Shown here: in pieces, positions 15,651-23,851 of the stretch
Layout of the letters: each line of letters opens with the position of its first letter
Numbering within the stretch: the first letter of the stretch is position 1
Source: DAIDHZ01 sp965370365
GTDB taxonomy: Bacteria; Chlamydiota; Chlamydiia; Chlamydiales; SM23-39
NCBI GenBank assembly: GCA_965370365.1
Contig: CBDUSP010000002.1
Location: 1 to 54,578 of the forward strand
DNA: 54,578 bases
Reading direction: 5' to 3'
Made by a program: the position numbers and the translations under genes
The notes under the pieces: generated by a model
Told to the model about the DNA's origin: nothing
The model's database searches: none
The model's input: only the letters and a program-made list of their open reading frames with translations

Positions 15651-17566
15651 ATGAATCCCAGGAAAAAGCTGTCCGCACAGTTCGTGGTAGGGTTCTCGTT
15701 TTAGCTGGGGCTGGAAGCGGCAAGACCCGGGTCATCATCCATCGCATCGCCCATCTCATTAAAGACCATGGAGTGGACCCAAAGCAGATCGTAGGGCTCA
15801 CCTTCACCAATAAAGCAGCCCATGAGATGCGAAAGCGCCTCGAAGATTCGATCGGCCCAAAGCTTGCAAAAGAGGTCACCCTGGCAACCTTCCACAGCTT
15901 TTGCATGCGGATCTTGCGACAAGAAATTAGCCGTCTTGGATACACGCGCGATTTTAGTCTTTATGATGAAAGGGATGTGGAAAGAATCATGACCCATCTT
16001 GTAAAAGATATGCTTGGCGTTGAAAAAGATCTTCCCTCTCTGTCTACAACGCGAAGTAACATTGCAAAGGCATCAAGCCTTGGAGGGGAATCTACCTGGA
16101 CAGATGAGTTTTCAAAAGACTTATATTCTCGTCTTCAAACCACCCTTCGCGCGCATAACGCCGTAAACTTCGATAATCTGATCAACCTCACAATTCAACT
16201 ATTTACCCAGCATCCTGAAGTTTTAGATCACTACCAAGAAAAGTATCGCTACTTCATGATTGATGAGTATCAAGACACAAATCCCGCCCAGTTTCAATTA
16301 GCTGAACTTTTAGCTAAAAAATACAACAACCTCTGCGTTGTGGGAGATGATGATCAATCGATCTATGGCTGGAGGGGCGCTGAGATTGCAAATATTTTGG
16401 AATTCCGCTTCGATCACAAGATCACGCTCGAACAAAACTATCGCTCTTTGCCCTCCATTTTGGAAGCTGCCAACGCTGTTATTAAAAACAATAAAACGCG
16501 CCATGAAAAAAACCTATTTTCTCATGAAAAAGAGAGACTTCCTATTGAGGTGTTTAATGCACCGACAGAAGTTGATGAGGCAAATGCAATCGTTAAGCGT
16601 ATCCTAAAATATAAGGCTCAAGGCTTTCGCTTTAAAGATATGGCGATTCTTTACAGATCAAACTCCCTCTCTCGCAATCTGGAGATGGCCCTCATCCAAG
16701 CTTCTTGGAACCATCAAGGAAACTGGGTTCGTGGAATTCCCTATGAAATCTTTGGAGGCCTCGAATTTTCTCAAAGAGCTGAAATTAAAGACGTTTTGAG
16801 TTTTTTGCGCTTGATTGCAAACCCAAAGGATCAAGAAGCTCTTCTTCGGATTATCAACGTTCCAAGAAGGGGGATTTCCGATCGCTTCTTAGACACTCTT
16901 ACCAAGATGAACCGATCATCCCTCTTCGATCTCTTGAAACAAGTGGCAAACGATGAACTCGCATTCCCAGAACATCCGCGAGGAGTCGCTGGTGTGAAAA
17001 GCTTTGTACAGCTCATCCAAAAAACACGAGAAAAGTTCAAAACTCCACCCCTCCATGAGACGCTTTCATCTTTCTTAGAAGAGGTTAACTACAAAAAAGT
17101 GATCGAAGAAGAAGTGAAATCAGAAAAAATGAGGGCCTTTAAGTTGGAAAACATCCAAGAGTGCGTAAACGCTCTTGCCCAATATGAGGAAGAAAACGAA
17201 CCCAATTTAGCTGACTTTATCGCCAACACAACGCTTGTTTCTAACTTTGCAAAACAAGCAAATAAGGGAAATGCGGATAAAGTGCAGCTCATGACACTTC
17301 ATAGTGCAAAAGGACTCGAGTTTCCCATCTGCTTTATTGTTGGACTCGAAGATCACATTCTTCCTCACGAAAAAAGCTTAAAAGAAACAGGGATTGAAGA
17401 AGAAAGGCGTCTTTTTTATGTGGGAATGACTAGGGCAAAAAAACACTTAACTTTAAGCATGGCGCGCGTGCGCATGAATATGGGAAAAGCAAGACCAACG
17501 AATCCTTCGAGATTTTTATTCGAAATCCCAAAACACCTCTTTAAAACAACATCTCATAAAGAATGA
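15638..17566 (+). CDS. UvrD/Rep/PcrA-type superfamily 1 DNA helicase
   Basis: A 642-residue 3'-5' helicase. Motif I is LAGAGSGKT (about 22-30), Ia GLTFTNKAAHEMRKR, II IDEYQDTN, III VVGDDDQSIYGWRGA, IV LEQNYRS, V LMTLHSAKGLEF and VI YVGMTRAKKHL. It acts in repair and in clearing replication blocks. The length is nearer Rep/PcrA than RecB. It starts inside the end of rnpA, and the DTW-domain gene overlaps its stop as ATGA, so the cluster may be co-transcribed. Confidence 0.93.
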   Translation: MQKLNESQEKAVRTVRGRVLVLAGAGSGKTRVIIHRIAHLIKDHGVDPKQIVGLTFTNKAAHEMRKRLEDSIGPKLAKEVTLATFHSFCMRILRQEISRLGYTRDFSLYDERDVERIMTHLVKDMLGVEKDLPSLSTTRSNIAKASSLGGESTWTDEFSKDLYSRLQTTLRAHNAVNFDNLINLTIQLFTQHPEVLDHYQEKYRYFMIDEYQDTNPAQFQLAELLAKKYNNLCVVGDDDQSIYGWRGAEIANILEFRFDHKITLEQNYRSLPSILEAANAVIKNNKTRHEKNLFSHEKERLPIEVFNAPTEVDEANAIVKRILKYKAQGFRFKDMAILYRSNSLSRNLEMALIQASWNHQGNWVRGIPYEIFGGLEFSQRAEIKDVLSFLRLIANPKDQEALLRIINVPRRGISDRFLDTLTKMNRSSLFDLLKQVANDELAFPEHPRGVAGVKSFVQLIQKTREKFKTPPLHETLSSFLEEVNYKKVIEEEVKSEKMRAFKLENIQECVNALAQYEEENEPNLADFIANTTLVSNFAKQANKGNADKVQLMTLHSAKGLEFPICFIVGLEDHILPHEKSLKETGIEEERRLFYVGMTRAKKHLTLSMARVRMNMGKARPTNPSRFLFEIPKHLFKTTSHKE

Positions 17567-18018
17567 AGCCCCCGACAGTTATCCTTCGTCACAGAAAAGA
17601 AAACTTAAAAAAATGTTCCCTTCGCGGGCTTGAAAAAAGAGACGATTTTTGCTTTTTCACCTACCCGCAAGCAACCCTTCCTCCACTTGACTCCTACATT
17701 CTCTTGAAAGTAGGTGCACCTCCTCTTACAAAAGAAGATCGAAACAGCGGTCTCTTTTTGATCGACGGAACCTGGCGCCTTGCAAAAGTGATGGAGCAAA
17801 GCTTAAGCGGCTCTTTCATTGAAAGAAGCTTGCCCCCTCAATTTCGAACTGCATATCCAAGATGCCAGACAGAGTGCCCTGATCCTGAAACAGGGCTTGC
17901 ATCCATTGAGGCTCTTTACGCCGCCTTCTTTATTTTAGAGAGGCCTCTTGATGGGCTTCTTGATCACTACTACTGGAAGAATGCGTTTCTGCGCACGAAC
18001 CACAAGCTGCTTGCGTAA
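17563..18018 (+). CDS. DTW-domain / Tsr3-like aminocarboxypropyltransferase-family protein
   Basis: A 151-residue protein. The motif FLIDGTWRLAKVM holds the D-x-T-W signature, and FRTAYPRCQTECPDPETGLASIEALYAAF matches the C-terminal part of DTW and Tsr3-like SPOUT proteins. Such enzymes add an aminocarboxypropyl group from S-adenosylmethionine to tRNA uridine or rRNA pseudouridine. Which RNA is modified here is not readable. The start overlaps the helicase stop. The last 89 bases overlap tdk on the other strand, an unusually long convergent overlap. Confidence 0.72.
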   Translation: MKPPTVILRHRKENLKKCSLRGLEKRDDFCFFTYPQATLPPLDSYILLKVGAPPLTKEDRNSGLFLIDGTWRLAKVMEQSLSGSFIERSLPPQFRTAYPRCQTECPDPETGLASIEALYAAFFILERPLDGLLDHYYWKNAFLRTNHKLLA

Positions 18019-18574
18019 TTTGCCTCGCGTAGCACTTATAGCAAACAGGGAAGTATTTTTCATCAGCACCAAGATCGACAGATGGGCCCACATTTGTAGC
18101 AACCCCATTTACATGCTTTAAGTTCATCGTCGATTTACGATTGCAATAGTGACATGTTGCCTTTACTTCCTCGATAGAGTCTGCAAGCTCCATAAGTCTT
18201 GAAGATCCCTCAAAAAGATAAGACTTAAAGTCCGTCCTCAAGCCATAGCAAAGAACGGGAATTTTAAAATCCAAGGTGATTTGACGGAATTCCTCAATCA
18301 CATTCGCTGATAAAAACTGCGCCTCATCCACTAAAATGCAATTTACTCCCGTGTAGTCAATTCCCCGAATCGATTCCACATTTTCAATAAGAACATCGGC
18401 CTGCATTTCAAGGCCGGCGCGCGATTTAATGCTCTCTCTTCCGAAACGAGTATCGAGATTCGGCTTCATCAGGAGCACTTTTTTTCCCTGATAGCGGTAG
18501 TTATGTGCCACCGCAAGGAGATTTAACGTCTTCGCACTTCCCATCGAACCATAACGAAAATACAACTTTGCCAT
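17930..18574 (-). CDS. tdk: Thymidine kinase
   Basis: A type II thymidine kinase of 214 residues. The P-loop is GSMGSAKTLNLL (about 9-20), CILVDEAQFLS is Walker B, CYGLRTDFKSYLFEGSSRLMELAD is the family block, and CHYC plus CYKC form the zinc site. It phosphorylates thymidine to dTMP. Chlamydiaceae lack tdk, so its presence supports a non-Chlamydiaceae host. The C-terminal 30 codons overlap the DTW gene. Hairpin repeat copy C lies 60 bp upstream. Confidence 0.95.
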   Translation of the reverse strand: MAKLYFRYGSMGSAKTLNLLAVAHNYRYQGKKVLLMKPNLDTRFGRESIKSRAGLEMQADVLIENVESIRGIDYTGVNCILVDEAQFLSANVIEEFRQITLDFKIPVLCYGLRTDFKSYLFEGSSRLMELADSIEEVKATCHYCNRKSTMNLKHVNGVATNVGPSVDLGADEKYFPVCYKCYARQITQAACGSCAETHSSSSSDQEAHQEASLK

Positions 18575-18634
18575 ATTTGCCTCCGTTTTTTATCAAAGAT
18601 ACACTCAAATGAGATTTCTCTCTAGAAGAACCTG

Positions 18635-18800
18635 TAGGAAACACTGAATAACTCATTCGCCCGGTCTTCGGCCAAAACTCACCAAAAAAGATAATTTTCG
18701 ATCTGCAATAACTTTACTAAGTTCATTCCGATCTCCAAATTAACTTTTTTGGCGCTTTTGGCTCGAATCCCTGACAAAGCAGTTATTCAGTGTCTCCTAT
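18635..18800. repeat. Dispersed long inverted-repeat element, copy C
   Basis: Termini AGGAAACACTGAATAACTC and GCAGTTATTCAGTGTCTCCT are inverted. The interior shares the blocks CGATCTGCAATAACT and CCGATCTCCAAATTAAC with copies A and B. It occupies the gap between divergent tdk and the gene at 18845; the rest of that 270-bp gap shows nothing I recognise. Confidence 0.88.
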
Positions 18801-18844
18801 AAAAAGCTTCCTAAAAAAGCTCTCGTTGCATAAAGTGTCCTCCC

Positions 18845-19183
18845 ATGAGCACAGCATCCTTTTCCAAAGAGTTTAACAATCAATCCGTCTCTTTTTGTCT
18901 AGGAAAATTGCCTCCAGGCCTTTCCTACATCAGCGTTTCTGCACCTCCACTCACCTTTGATACAATCTATCTTGAAGCAAAGACAAGTTCACCAAGAAAG
19001 ATGCCCTTAGTTCACGGAACTTCTGATAGAATTTCAGAAATCTTTGAACATATGCAAAAGGATATTCAAGGATTTGCAATCGATGAAAAAACTCGTACGC
19101 TCACGATCCAAGTTACATCCCTTCCTTTACAGAAAAGACTTACGAGCGTTTTTTGCGATCAAAGAAAAGAAGAAGAGCGATGA
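18845..19183 (+). CDS. Hypothetical protein, 112 residues
   Basis: Not recognised. It is soluble, with no membrane segment or signal peptide, begins MSTASFSKEFNNQSVSFCLG and ends in a charged tail. It may be a real gene, since the frame fills the space up to dsbB and has an ATG start, but no ribosome site is strong and no family motif is visible. The 3' end overlaps dsbB on the other strand by 44 bases. Confidence 0.5.
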   Translation: MSTASFSKEFNNQSVSFCLGKLPPGLSYISVSAPPLTFDTIYLEAKTSSPRKMPLVHGTSDRISEIFEHMQKDIQGFAIDEKTRTLTIQVTSLPLQKRLTSVFCDQRKEEER

Positions 19184-19556
19184 GAAAAAAACCAAGCGCG
19201 CTTAAGAAAGGGAAAATCGAAGAAAACCCCGCGTGTGTACACGGCACACCCATTCTGCAAATGCCCGCTCTTTGTAAAAAAGGAACATGAGGCTGCAGCA
19301 TGTGCACAAGCGCTATAAATCCCCCCAAAAAAACAATCGGAAGCACGTAGGGAACAATCGCTGACTCCCCTCTGTAAGCTGCAATGCCAAGCAAAATAAC
19401 AAGGGGGAAGAGGGCAATCCTCTGGTACCAACAAAGGGGACACGGCGGATTGCCCAAAATCTCCCCGTAAAAAACGCTTATGCAAAACCCAAAAAGAGAA
19501 ACAAGCCAAGCAAGATAGACCGCGTTTTTACGGGCGAATTTCAAAAGTGGCTTCAT
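19140..19556 (-). CDS. DsbB/BdbC-type disulfide bond formation protein
   Basis: A 138-residue membrane protein with four hydrophobic segments. The first periplasmic loop holds PPCPLCWYQR (CxxC), the quinone-coupled redox pair, and a second cysteine pair sits in GICRMGVPCTHAG. It reoxidises the DsbA-like partner encoded directly upstream. Its ATG follows the dsbA stop with no gap. Chlamydial outer membranes depend on disulfide-linked proteins, which fits an intact DsbA/DsbB pair (compare CT_176-177). Confidence 0.9.
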   Translation of the reverse strand: MKPLLKFARKNAVYLAWLVSLFGFCISVFYGEILGNPPCPLCWYQRIALFPLVILLGIAAYRGESAIVPYVLPIVFLGGFIALVHMLQPHVPFLQRAGICRMGVPCTHAGFSSIFPFLSALGFFLIALLLFFDRKKRS

Positions 19557-20210
19557 CTATCTTTCCTCAAGTTGATGAATCTGCCTTTCAAGAGCATCAA
19601 AAGAGCTCGTCGATGTTCGAATCCCATTTACAAAAAGCATCGGTGTTCCAAATTCAGATCCGATCAAGTTTTTAGCCCAGATCAAGTTCTGATCGATCTC
19701 CTGATAATATCGGTCCGCATCCAGATTCTTTTTAAGTCTCGTTAAAGAAATCCCCCCAACACCTGCGGCTACCCCTAAAACATCCTCTCTTGAGTAGGCA
19801 CTGCTATGAGAAAGATTTAAGAGAAATGGAACAAATCGACTGGGTGCAAGGTTATAAACACTAATTGCTGCATTTGCAAAAAGCTTTGAGCGATCACTAA
19901 AAGCAACGGGAATAAATGCCAGTTCCGCTTTTCCTGGCTCTAGATACTTAGAAACAATCTGAGGAAACACATTCTCTGTAAAGATAAGGCAGTTCTTACA
20001 GAGCATATCCTCAAAAAGAACGAGCTTAATCGGCCCGTCTCCAAGCGAAGGCTTCCCTGCTATATCTATCTTTGTTGCACCGTGGGGAAGCATTGCTTTA
20101 AAAACTCCGCCCACTCCTAAAAAAAGAAGGGCTACTGCAAGCGCCCCAAAGACTGCTTTTTCTCGTATCCTCATGAGCCGCATAGTCCATATAAGTAAAT
20201 TTTCCTTCAA
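19557..20210 (-). CDS. DsbA/BdbD-like periplasmic thiol:disulfide oxidoreductase
   Basis: An N-terminal membrane anchor (about 17-40) is followed by a thioredoxin-fold domain. The active site CKNC lies in LVLFEDMLCKNCLIF (about residue 71-74), and GTPMLFVNGIR is the cis-proline loop. It oxidises exported protein thiols. The start is uncertain: TTG at 20210 gives the longest frame, and two ATGs lie 9 and 12 codons further in, just before the membrane segment. The operon partner is the dsbB-like gene. Confidence 0.88.
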   Translation of the reverse strand: MKENLLIWTMRLMRIREKAVFGALAVALLFLGVGGVFKAMLPHGATKIDIAGKPSLGDGPIKLVLFEDMLCKNCLIFTENVFPQIVSKYLEPGKAELAFIPVAFSDRSKLFANAAISVYNLAPSRFVPFLLNLSHSSAYSREDVLGVAAGVGGISLTRLKKNLDADRYYQEIDQNLIWAKNLIGSEFGTPMLFVNGIRTSTSSFDALERQIHQLEER

Positions 20211-20317
20211 TAAAATTCTCTTGCTCGACTATTGACTTTTACCCTCCCTTCGACTAATTTTAAGTCTCGTTAAAATGCATACCTTCACGCATAAATCCCT
20301 TAAAATTAGGAATTAAT

Positions 20318-21565
20318 ATTCTGGATCTGCCAAAAATCTACTCTCTTGACGAGCATAAATTAAGCTCCGACAAGATCGACCCCCAAGCTTTTTACGTAAT
20401 TCACAAGCTCAGAGAGGCCGGCTACAAGGCCTATCTTGTAGGTGGGGGCGTACGGGATCTCTTACTCGGGCAAACACCAAAAGACTTCGACATCTCCACC
20501 TCAGCTAGACCTGAAGAAGTACGCTCTGTTTTTAGAAACGCCATTCTTATTGGGAGGCGCTTTCGCTTAGCTCACGTTCGCTTCGGCAAAAAAGTCATCG
20601 AAGTTGCCACCTTCCGCGCTGGAGAAACAGAGGAAGCCGGTCTCATTGTCCGCGATAACGTCTGGGGAACGGAAAAAGAAGACGTCCTTCGAAGGGATTT
20701 TACAATTAATGGTCTCTTTTACGATCCTGAGACAGAAGAGATTATCGACTATGTCGGAGGATATGAAGATCTTGAAAGAAGGATTTTGCGAACGATCGGG
20801 ATTCCAGAGATTCGCTTTAGTCAGGATCCCGTCCGGATGATTCGCTTGATCAAGTTCTCTGCAAGGCTTGACTTTGAAATCGACAAACCCACTTTTGAGG
20901 CGCTTCTTGGCTCTAGAAAAGAGATCGTCAAAAGCTCTTCTGCACGCATTTTCGAAGAACTCCTCCGGATGCTTGAATCGGGAGCTTCAAAGACCTTTTT
21001 TCATCTTCTCCACGAATATGGAATGCTCCAATCTCTTCTTCCAGAATTTGCCCATTATTTGAAGATTACTCCAGAAACGTCTCTCTTTTCTCTTTTAGGC
21101 GAGATCGACTCTGAAGTGAAAAAACATCAAGAGACCAAGCTCGATCGCTCGCTTCTTCTATCTGCTCTCCTCTTCCCTCTTTTTGATGAATATTTAAAAA
21201 CGCATATAGTAAGTAATCAAAAAAGAGCTCCTCATCTTGGGATAATTACACAATCTGCAAACCACGTAATCGATTGCATCTTCACCCCTTTCTTCTCAAT
21301 CCCTCGCAGGATCCGCAGCATTGTTGCATTTGTCATGACAAGTCAATACAGGTTTATTCCTCTCGATGGACGGATTTTGAAAAAGCCAAGAGCGCCAAGC
21401 GATCCTTCCTTCCCAACAGCCCTTCACCTTCTCAAACTGCGTGCAAATATCGAAACGGAGCTGCTTCCTCACTATACTCTTTGGACAGAGGTTGCATTCG
21501 ACGAGAGTGCTCAAAAAACAAGACGGCGCCCTGCAAGAAGAAGGAGACCTTCTAATGAAGCCTAA
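20318..21565 (+). CDS. pcnB: Poly(A) polymerase I / tRNA nucleotidyltransferase family, probable ATT start
   Basis: The frame encodes a nucleotidyltransferase: AYLVGGGVRDLLLGQTPKDF with the DFDI metal site, then IGRRFRLAHVRFG, EVATFRAGE, EDVLRRDFTINGL and the RNA-binding block QDPVRMIRLIKFSARL. Homology extends back to the SLDEHKLSSDKIDPQAF region, but no ATG, GTG or TTG precedes it in frame after the stop at 20261. AGGA at 20308-20311 is six bases before an ATT at 20318, the best start; CTG at 20321 is the alternative. E. coli pcnB also starts at AUU. The product is about 415 residues. The neighbour lpxB lies two genes on, as in CT_410/CT_411. Confidence 0.88.
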   Translation: MLDLPKIYSLDEHKLSSDKIDPQAFYVIHKLREAGYKAYLVGGGVRDLLLGQTPKDFDISTSARPEEVRSVFRNAILIGRRFRLAHVRFGKKVIEVATFRAGETEEAGLIVRDNVWGTEKEDVLRRDFTINGLFYDPETEEIIDYVGGYEDLERRILRTIGIPEIRFSQDPVRMIRLIKFSARLDFEIDKPTFEALLGSRKEIVKSSSARIFEELLRMLESGASKTFFHLLHEYGMLQSLLPEFAHYLKITPETSLFSLLGEIDSEVKKHQETKLDRSLLLSALLFPLFDEYLKTHIVSNQKRAPHLGIITQSANHVIDCIFTPFFSIPRRIRSIVAFVMTSQYRFIPLDGRILKKPRAPSDPSFPTALHLLKLRANIETELLPHYTLWTEVAFDESAQKTRRRPARRRRPSNEA

Positions 21566-22256
21566 TTGCTCTGCTTTAAGTGTGAGTCCCGACATCACTC
21601 TCTATCACTCAGGCCCGTCACTTGATCTAGGTCCTCTCCCCTCATTTTTTTACTTTTCTCTCTCAGGCCCCGACTCACTATGCCTAGACCCGTTTAATCA
21701 ACCGGTTCAATTTCTTCAAGGAAAGATGATACGCGTGTTTTCCATGACACTTCCCGGCCATGAGCCACCACTTGAGGCAAAAGACGCTTTGCAGGTGTTG
21801 GTTGATGATTTTGCAAAAGGACGCGATCCAATTGGCGCCTTTCTCGATTCTTTTGAAACAGCTCTTGCGTTTGCGATAAAAGAGCAGTTTGTGGACCCAA
21901 AAAAAATGACTGTTGGCGGCCTTTCTCGAGGGGGGGGTATTGCTTTTCATGCGGCAGCAAGAGACGAAAGACTAAAACAAGTCCTTGCCTTTTCCCCTGT
22001 AACAAAATTAAGCAGCCTCAAAGAGTTTAAGTCCTTAAACATCACTTCTTACGATGCACCAAAGCTTGTCGATAAGCGCATTCGCATCTACATAAGCAAC
22101 AACGATACGCGCGTTGGAACAAGAAACTGTTTTGACTTTGTAGAGAAGCTTGTAGAAAGCTCCCCTAAAACAGAGCTTTTCATCTATCCAGCAATTGGCC
22201 ACCAGGGACACGGCACGCCCCCTGAAATTTTCCAAGCGGGAGCCAATTGGATCTAA
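21555..22256 (+). CDS. Alpha/beta hydrolase-fold protein
   Basis: A 233-residue protein. The nucleophile elbow is VGGLSRGGGIAFHAA (Ser in GLSRG), KRIRIYISNNDTRVG probably holds the acid, and AIGHQGHGTP holds a histidine. The cap region is short. No signal peptide is evident. The ATG at 21555 has GAAGGAGAC upstream and overlaps the end of pcnB; lpxB overlaps its own end. Its place between pcnB and lpxB suggests transcriptional coupling rather than a known shared pathway. The substrate is unknown. Confidence 0.75.
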   Translation: MKPNCSALSVSPDITLYHSGPSLDLGPLPSFFYFSLSGPDSLCLDPFNQPVQFLQGKMIRVFSMTLPGHEPPLEAKDALQVLVDDFAKGRDPIGAFLDSFETALAFAIKEQFVDPKKMTVGGLSRGGGIAFHAAARDERLKQVLAFSPVTKLSSLKEFKSLNITSYDAPKLVDKRIRIYISNNDTRVGTRNCFDFVEKLVESSPKTELFIYPAIGHQGHGTPPEIFQAGANWI

Positions 22257-23332
22257 TCATCATTGCAGCAGAACCTAGCGCCGACCTTTTAGGCGATGGG
22301 CTCATCCGTGACCTCCTTCGCTTAAATCCCGATTTAAAAATTGGAGCTGTTGCAGGACCTCTTATGCGCAAGCTTCCGATAGAGGTTATCTCTTCCATGG
22401 AAAAGCTTTGTTCTATGGGATTTATCGGGATTCTTAGCTCCCTGCCCAGACTGTTTGTACAGTTTTTTAAAATCCGAAAAGCCATTTTAAAAAGAAATCC
22501 AAAAGCAGCCGTCTTCATCGACTATCCGGGATTTAACCTAAGACTTGAAAGATCGCTTCGCAAAAAAGGTTTCCAGGGGAAAATCATCCACTATGTTTGC
22601 CCAACTGTTTGGGCGTGGGGAAAAAAGCGGATTCCTCTTTTAGAAAAAAACGTCGATCTGCTTCTTTGTCTTTTTCCTTTTGAAAAGAGCTGTTTTTCGG
22701 GTAAAAAACTCCAGGTCGAATACGTAGGACATCCACTTAAGAGGATAATCAAGCCATCACTTAAAAAAAGAACACACACGCTTGCTCTTTTCCCAGGAAG
22801 CCGTTTTTCTGAAATCGAAAAGAACTTACCTAAGCAAATCGCTGCTGCAAAAAAATTGCAAAAAGAAGATCCAAGTATTGAAGTAGCTGTTTCTATTTCC
22901 CAACCAAATAAGGAAGAGCTTATCAAAAACCTGACAAAGGATTTTCCTTGCAAGCTTGTCCTCCCGAGTGAGGCTTACTCGCTGATGAGATCAGCAAGAC
23001 TTGCTCTTGCAACCTCGGGAACGGTAACCCTTGAGCTTGCCCTTCATGGAACACCCACAGTTGTTAACTATGCAATCCGCAAACTGGATCTATTTCTTGC
23101 GCAAAAAATTTTCCGTATCAACCTTCCCTTCTACTGCATCGTCAACATCATTGCGAACAAAGAAATCTTCCCTGAGTTTTTCGGTCCTAATCTTACAGTA
23201 GACAATCTCACAAAAGCCGCAAAAGCTCTTTGGAACACGCCTCAAGAAGTGCCTACGATTCTCGACAAAAAAGATGCAAGCGTTGGTGCGGCTCTTCTTA
23301 TTCAAAAATTCTTTACTAATAACTGTTTTTAG
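22247..23332 (+). CDS. lpxB: Lipid-A-disaccharide synthase
   Basis: A 361-residue GT19 enzyme. AAEPSADLLGDGLIRDL is near the N-terminus, then AVFIDYPGFNLRL, YVCPTVWAWGKKRI, LALFPGSRFSEIEKNLP and ATSGTVTLELALHGTPTVV. It joins UDP-diacylglucosamine and lipid X in the fifth step of lipid A synthesis. The start is TTG at 22247, with GGGAG four bases ahead, inside the end of the preceding gene. Slightly shorter than the usual 380 residues because it begins right at the first strand. Confidence 0.95.
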   Translation: MDLIIIAAEPSADLLGDGLIRDLLRLNPDLKIGAVAGPLMRKLPIEVISSMEKLCSMGFIGILSSLPRLFVQFFKIRKAILKRNPKAAVFIDYPGFNLRLERSLRKKGFQGKIIHYVCPTVWAWGKKRIPLLEKNVDLLLCLFPFEKSCFSGKKLQVEYVGHPLKRIIKPSLKKRTHTLALFPGSRFSEIEKNLPKQIAAAKKLQKEDPSIEVAVSISQPNKEELIKNLTKDFPCKLVLPSEAYSLMRSARLALATSGTVTLELALHGTPTVVNYAIRKLDLFLAQKIFRINLPFYCIVNIIANKEIFPEFFGPNLTVDNLTKAAKALWNTPQEVPTILDKKDASVGAALLIQKFFTNNCF

Positions 23333-23362
23333 CATAGAGTTTCCCCCTTACAAGGAGATTTT

Positions 23363-23851
23363 ATGATTGCAGAATTTTTCGGTTCCTCTGCGAAACCCGT
23401 AGCAAAAGAAGGTTTGTCCACACAAACCGTTGTGAATCTATCCGCAAGAACAGCTCAAGTTTTTTTCTCATCGGGAATTATCTTTTCAATGTTCGCAATG
23501 ACCACTCATGCCTCAGCTGTTGCAGCCGGAGGCTCTTTCTTATTTCACGGAAGCCTTGTCTTAATTCGGTTGTTAGAGACCTCCATCTGTTACGACCTTG
23601 CCAAGACTGCGGCAAATGTTGCTTCTATCTTTGAAAGCCGTTTTCTTCTCTCTTGGGTAGAAAAAAGTTTGGGATCTAAAGCAGCAAATGTTGTTGAAGC
23701 AATGGAATCCCTCTGTGCCCCGCCAGAGTCTGTTTTGAAAAACCTACAAAACAGCGACTTACTTGCGAAAGCAATCACTCATGGCACGGTCTTTGCACAC
23801 CTTCTCAACCCACATATCGTAGATCTGCTCAGTAAAAAACCAGAAAGCTAA
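23363..23851 (+). CDS. Hypothetical protein with double hydrophobic segment
   Basis: Not recognised. In 162 residues, two hydrophobic stretches lie close together (about 33-52 and 55-78) and no signal peptide is seen. This spacing is reminiscent of chlamydial Inc proteins, but the length of the second segment is ambiguous. AAGGAG lies six bases before the ATG. The 3' end touches ligA, which converges on it. Confidence 0.6.
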   Translation: MIAEFFGSSAKPVAKEGLSTQTVVNLSARTAQVFFSSGIIFSMFAMTTHASAVAAGGSFLFHGSLVLIRLLETSICYDLAKTAANVASIFESRFLLSWVEKSLGSKAANVVEAMESLCAPPESVLKNLQNSDLLAKAITHGTVFAHLLNPHIVDLLSKKPES

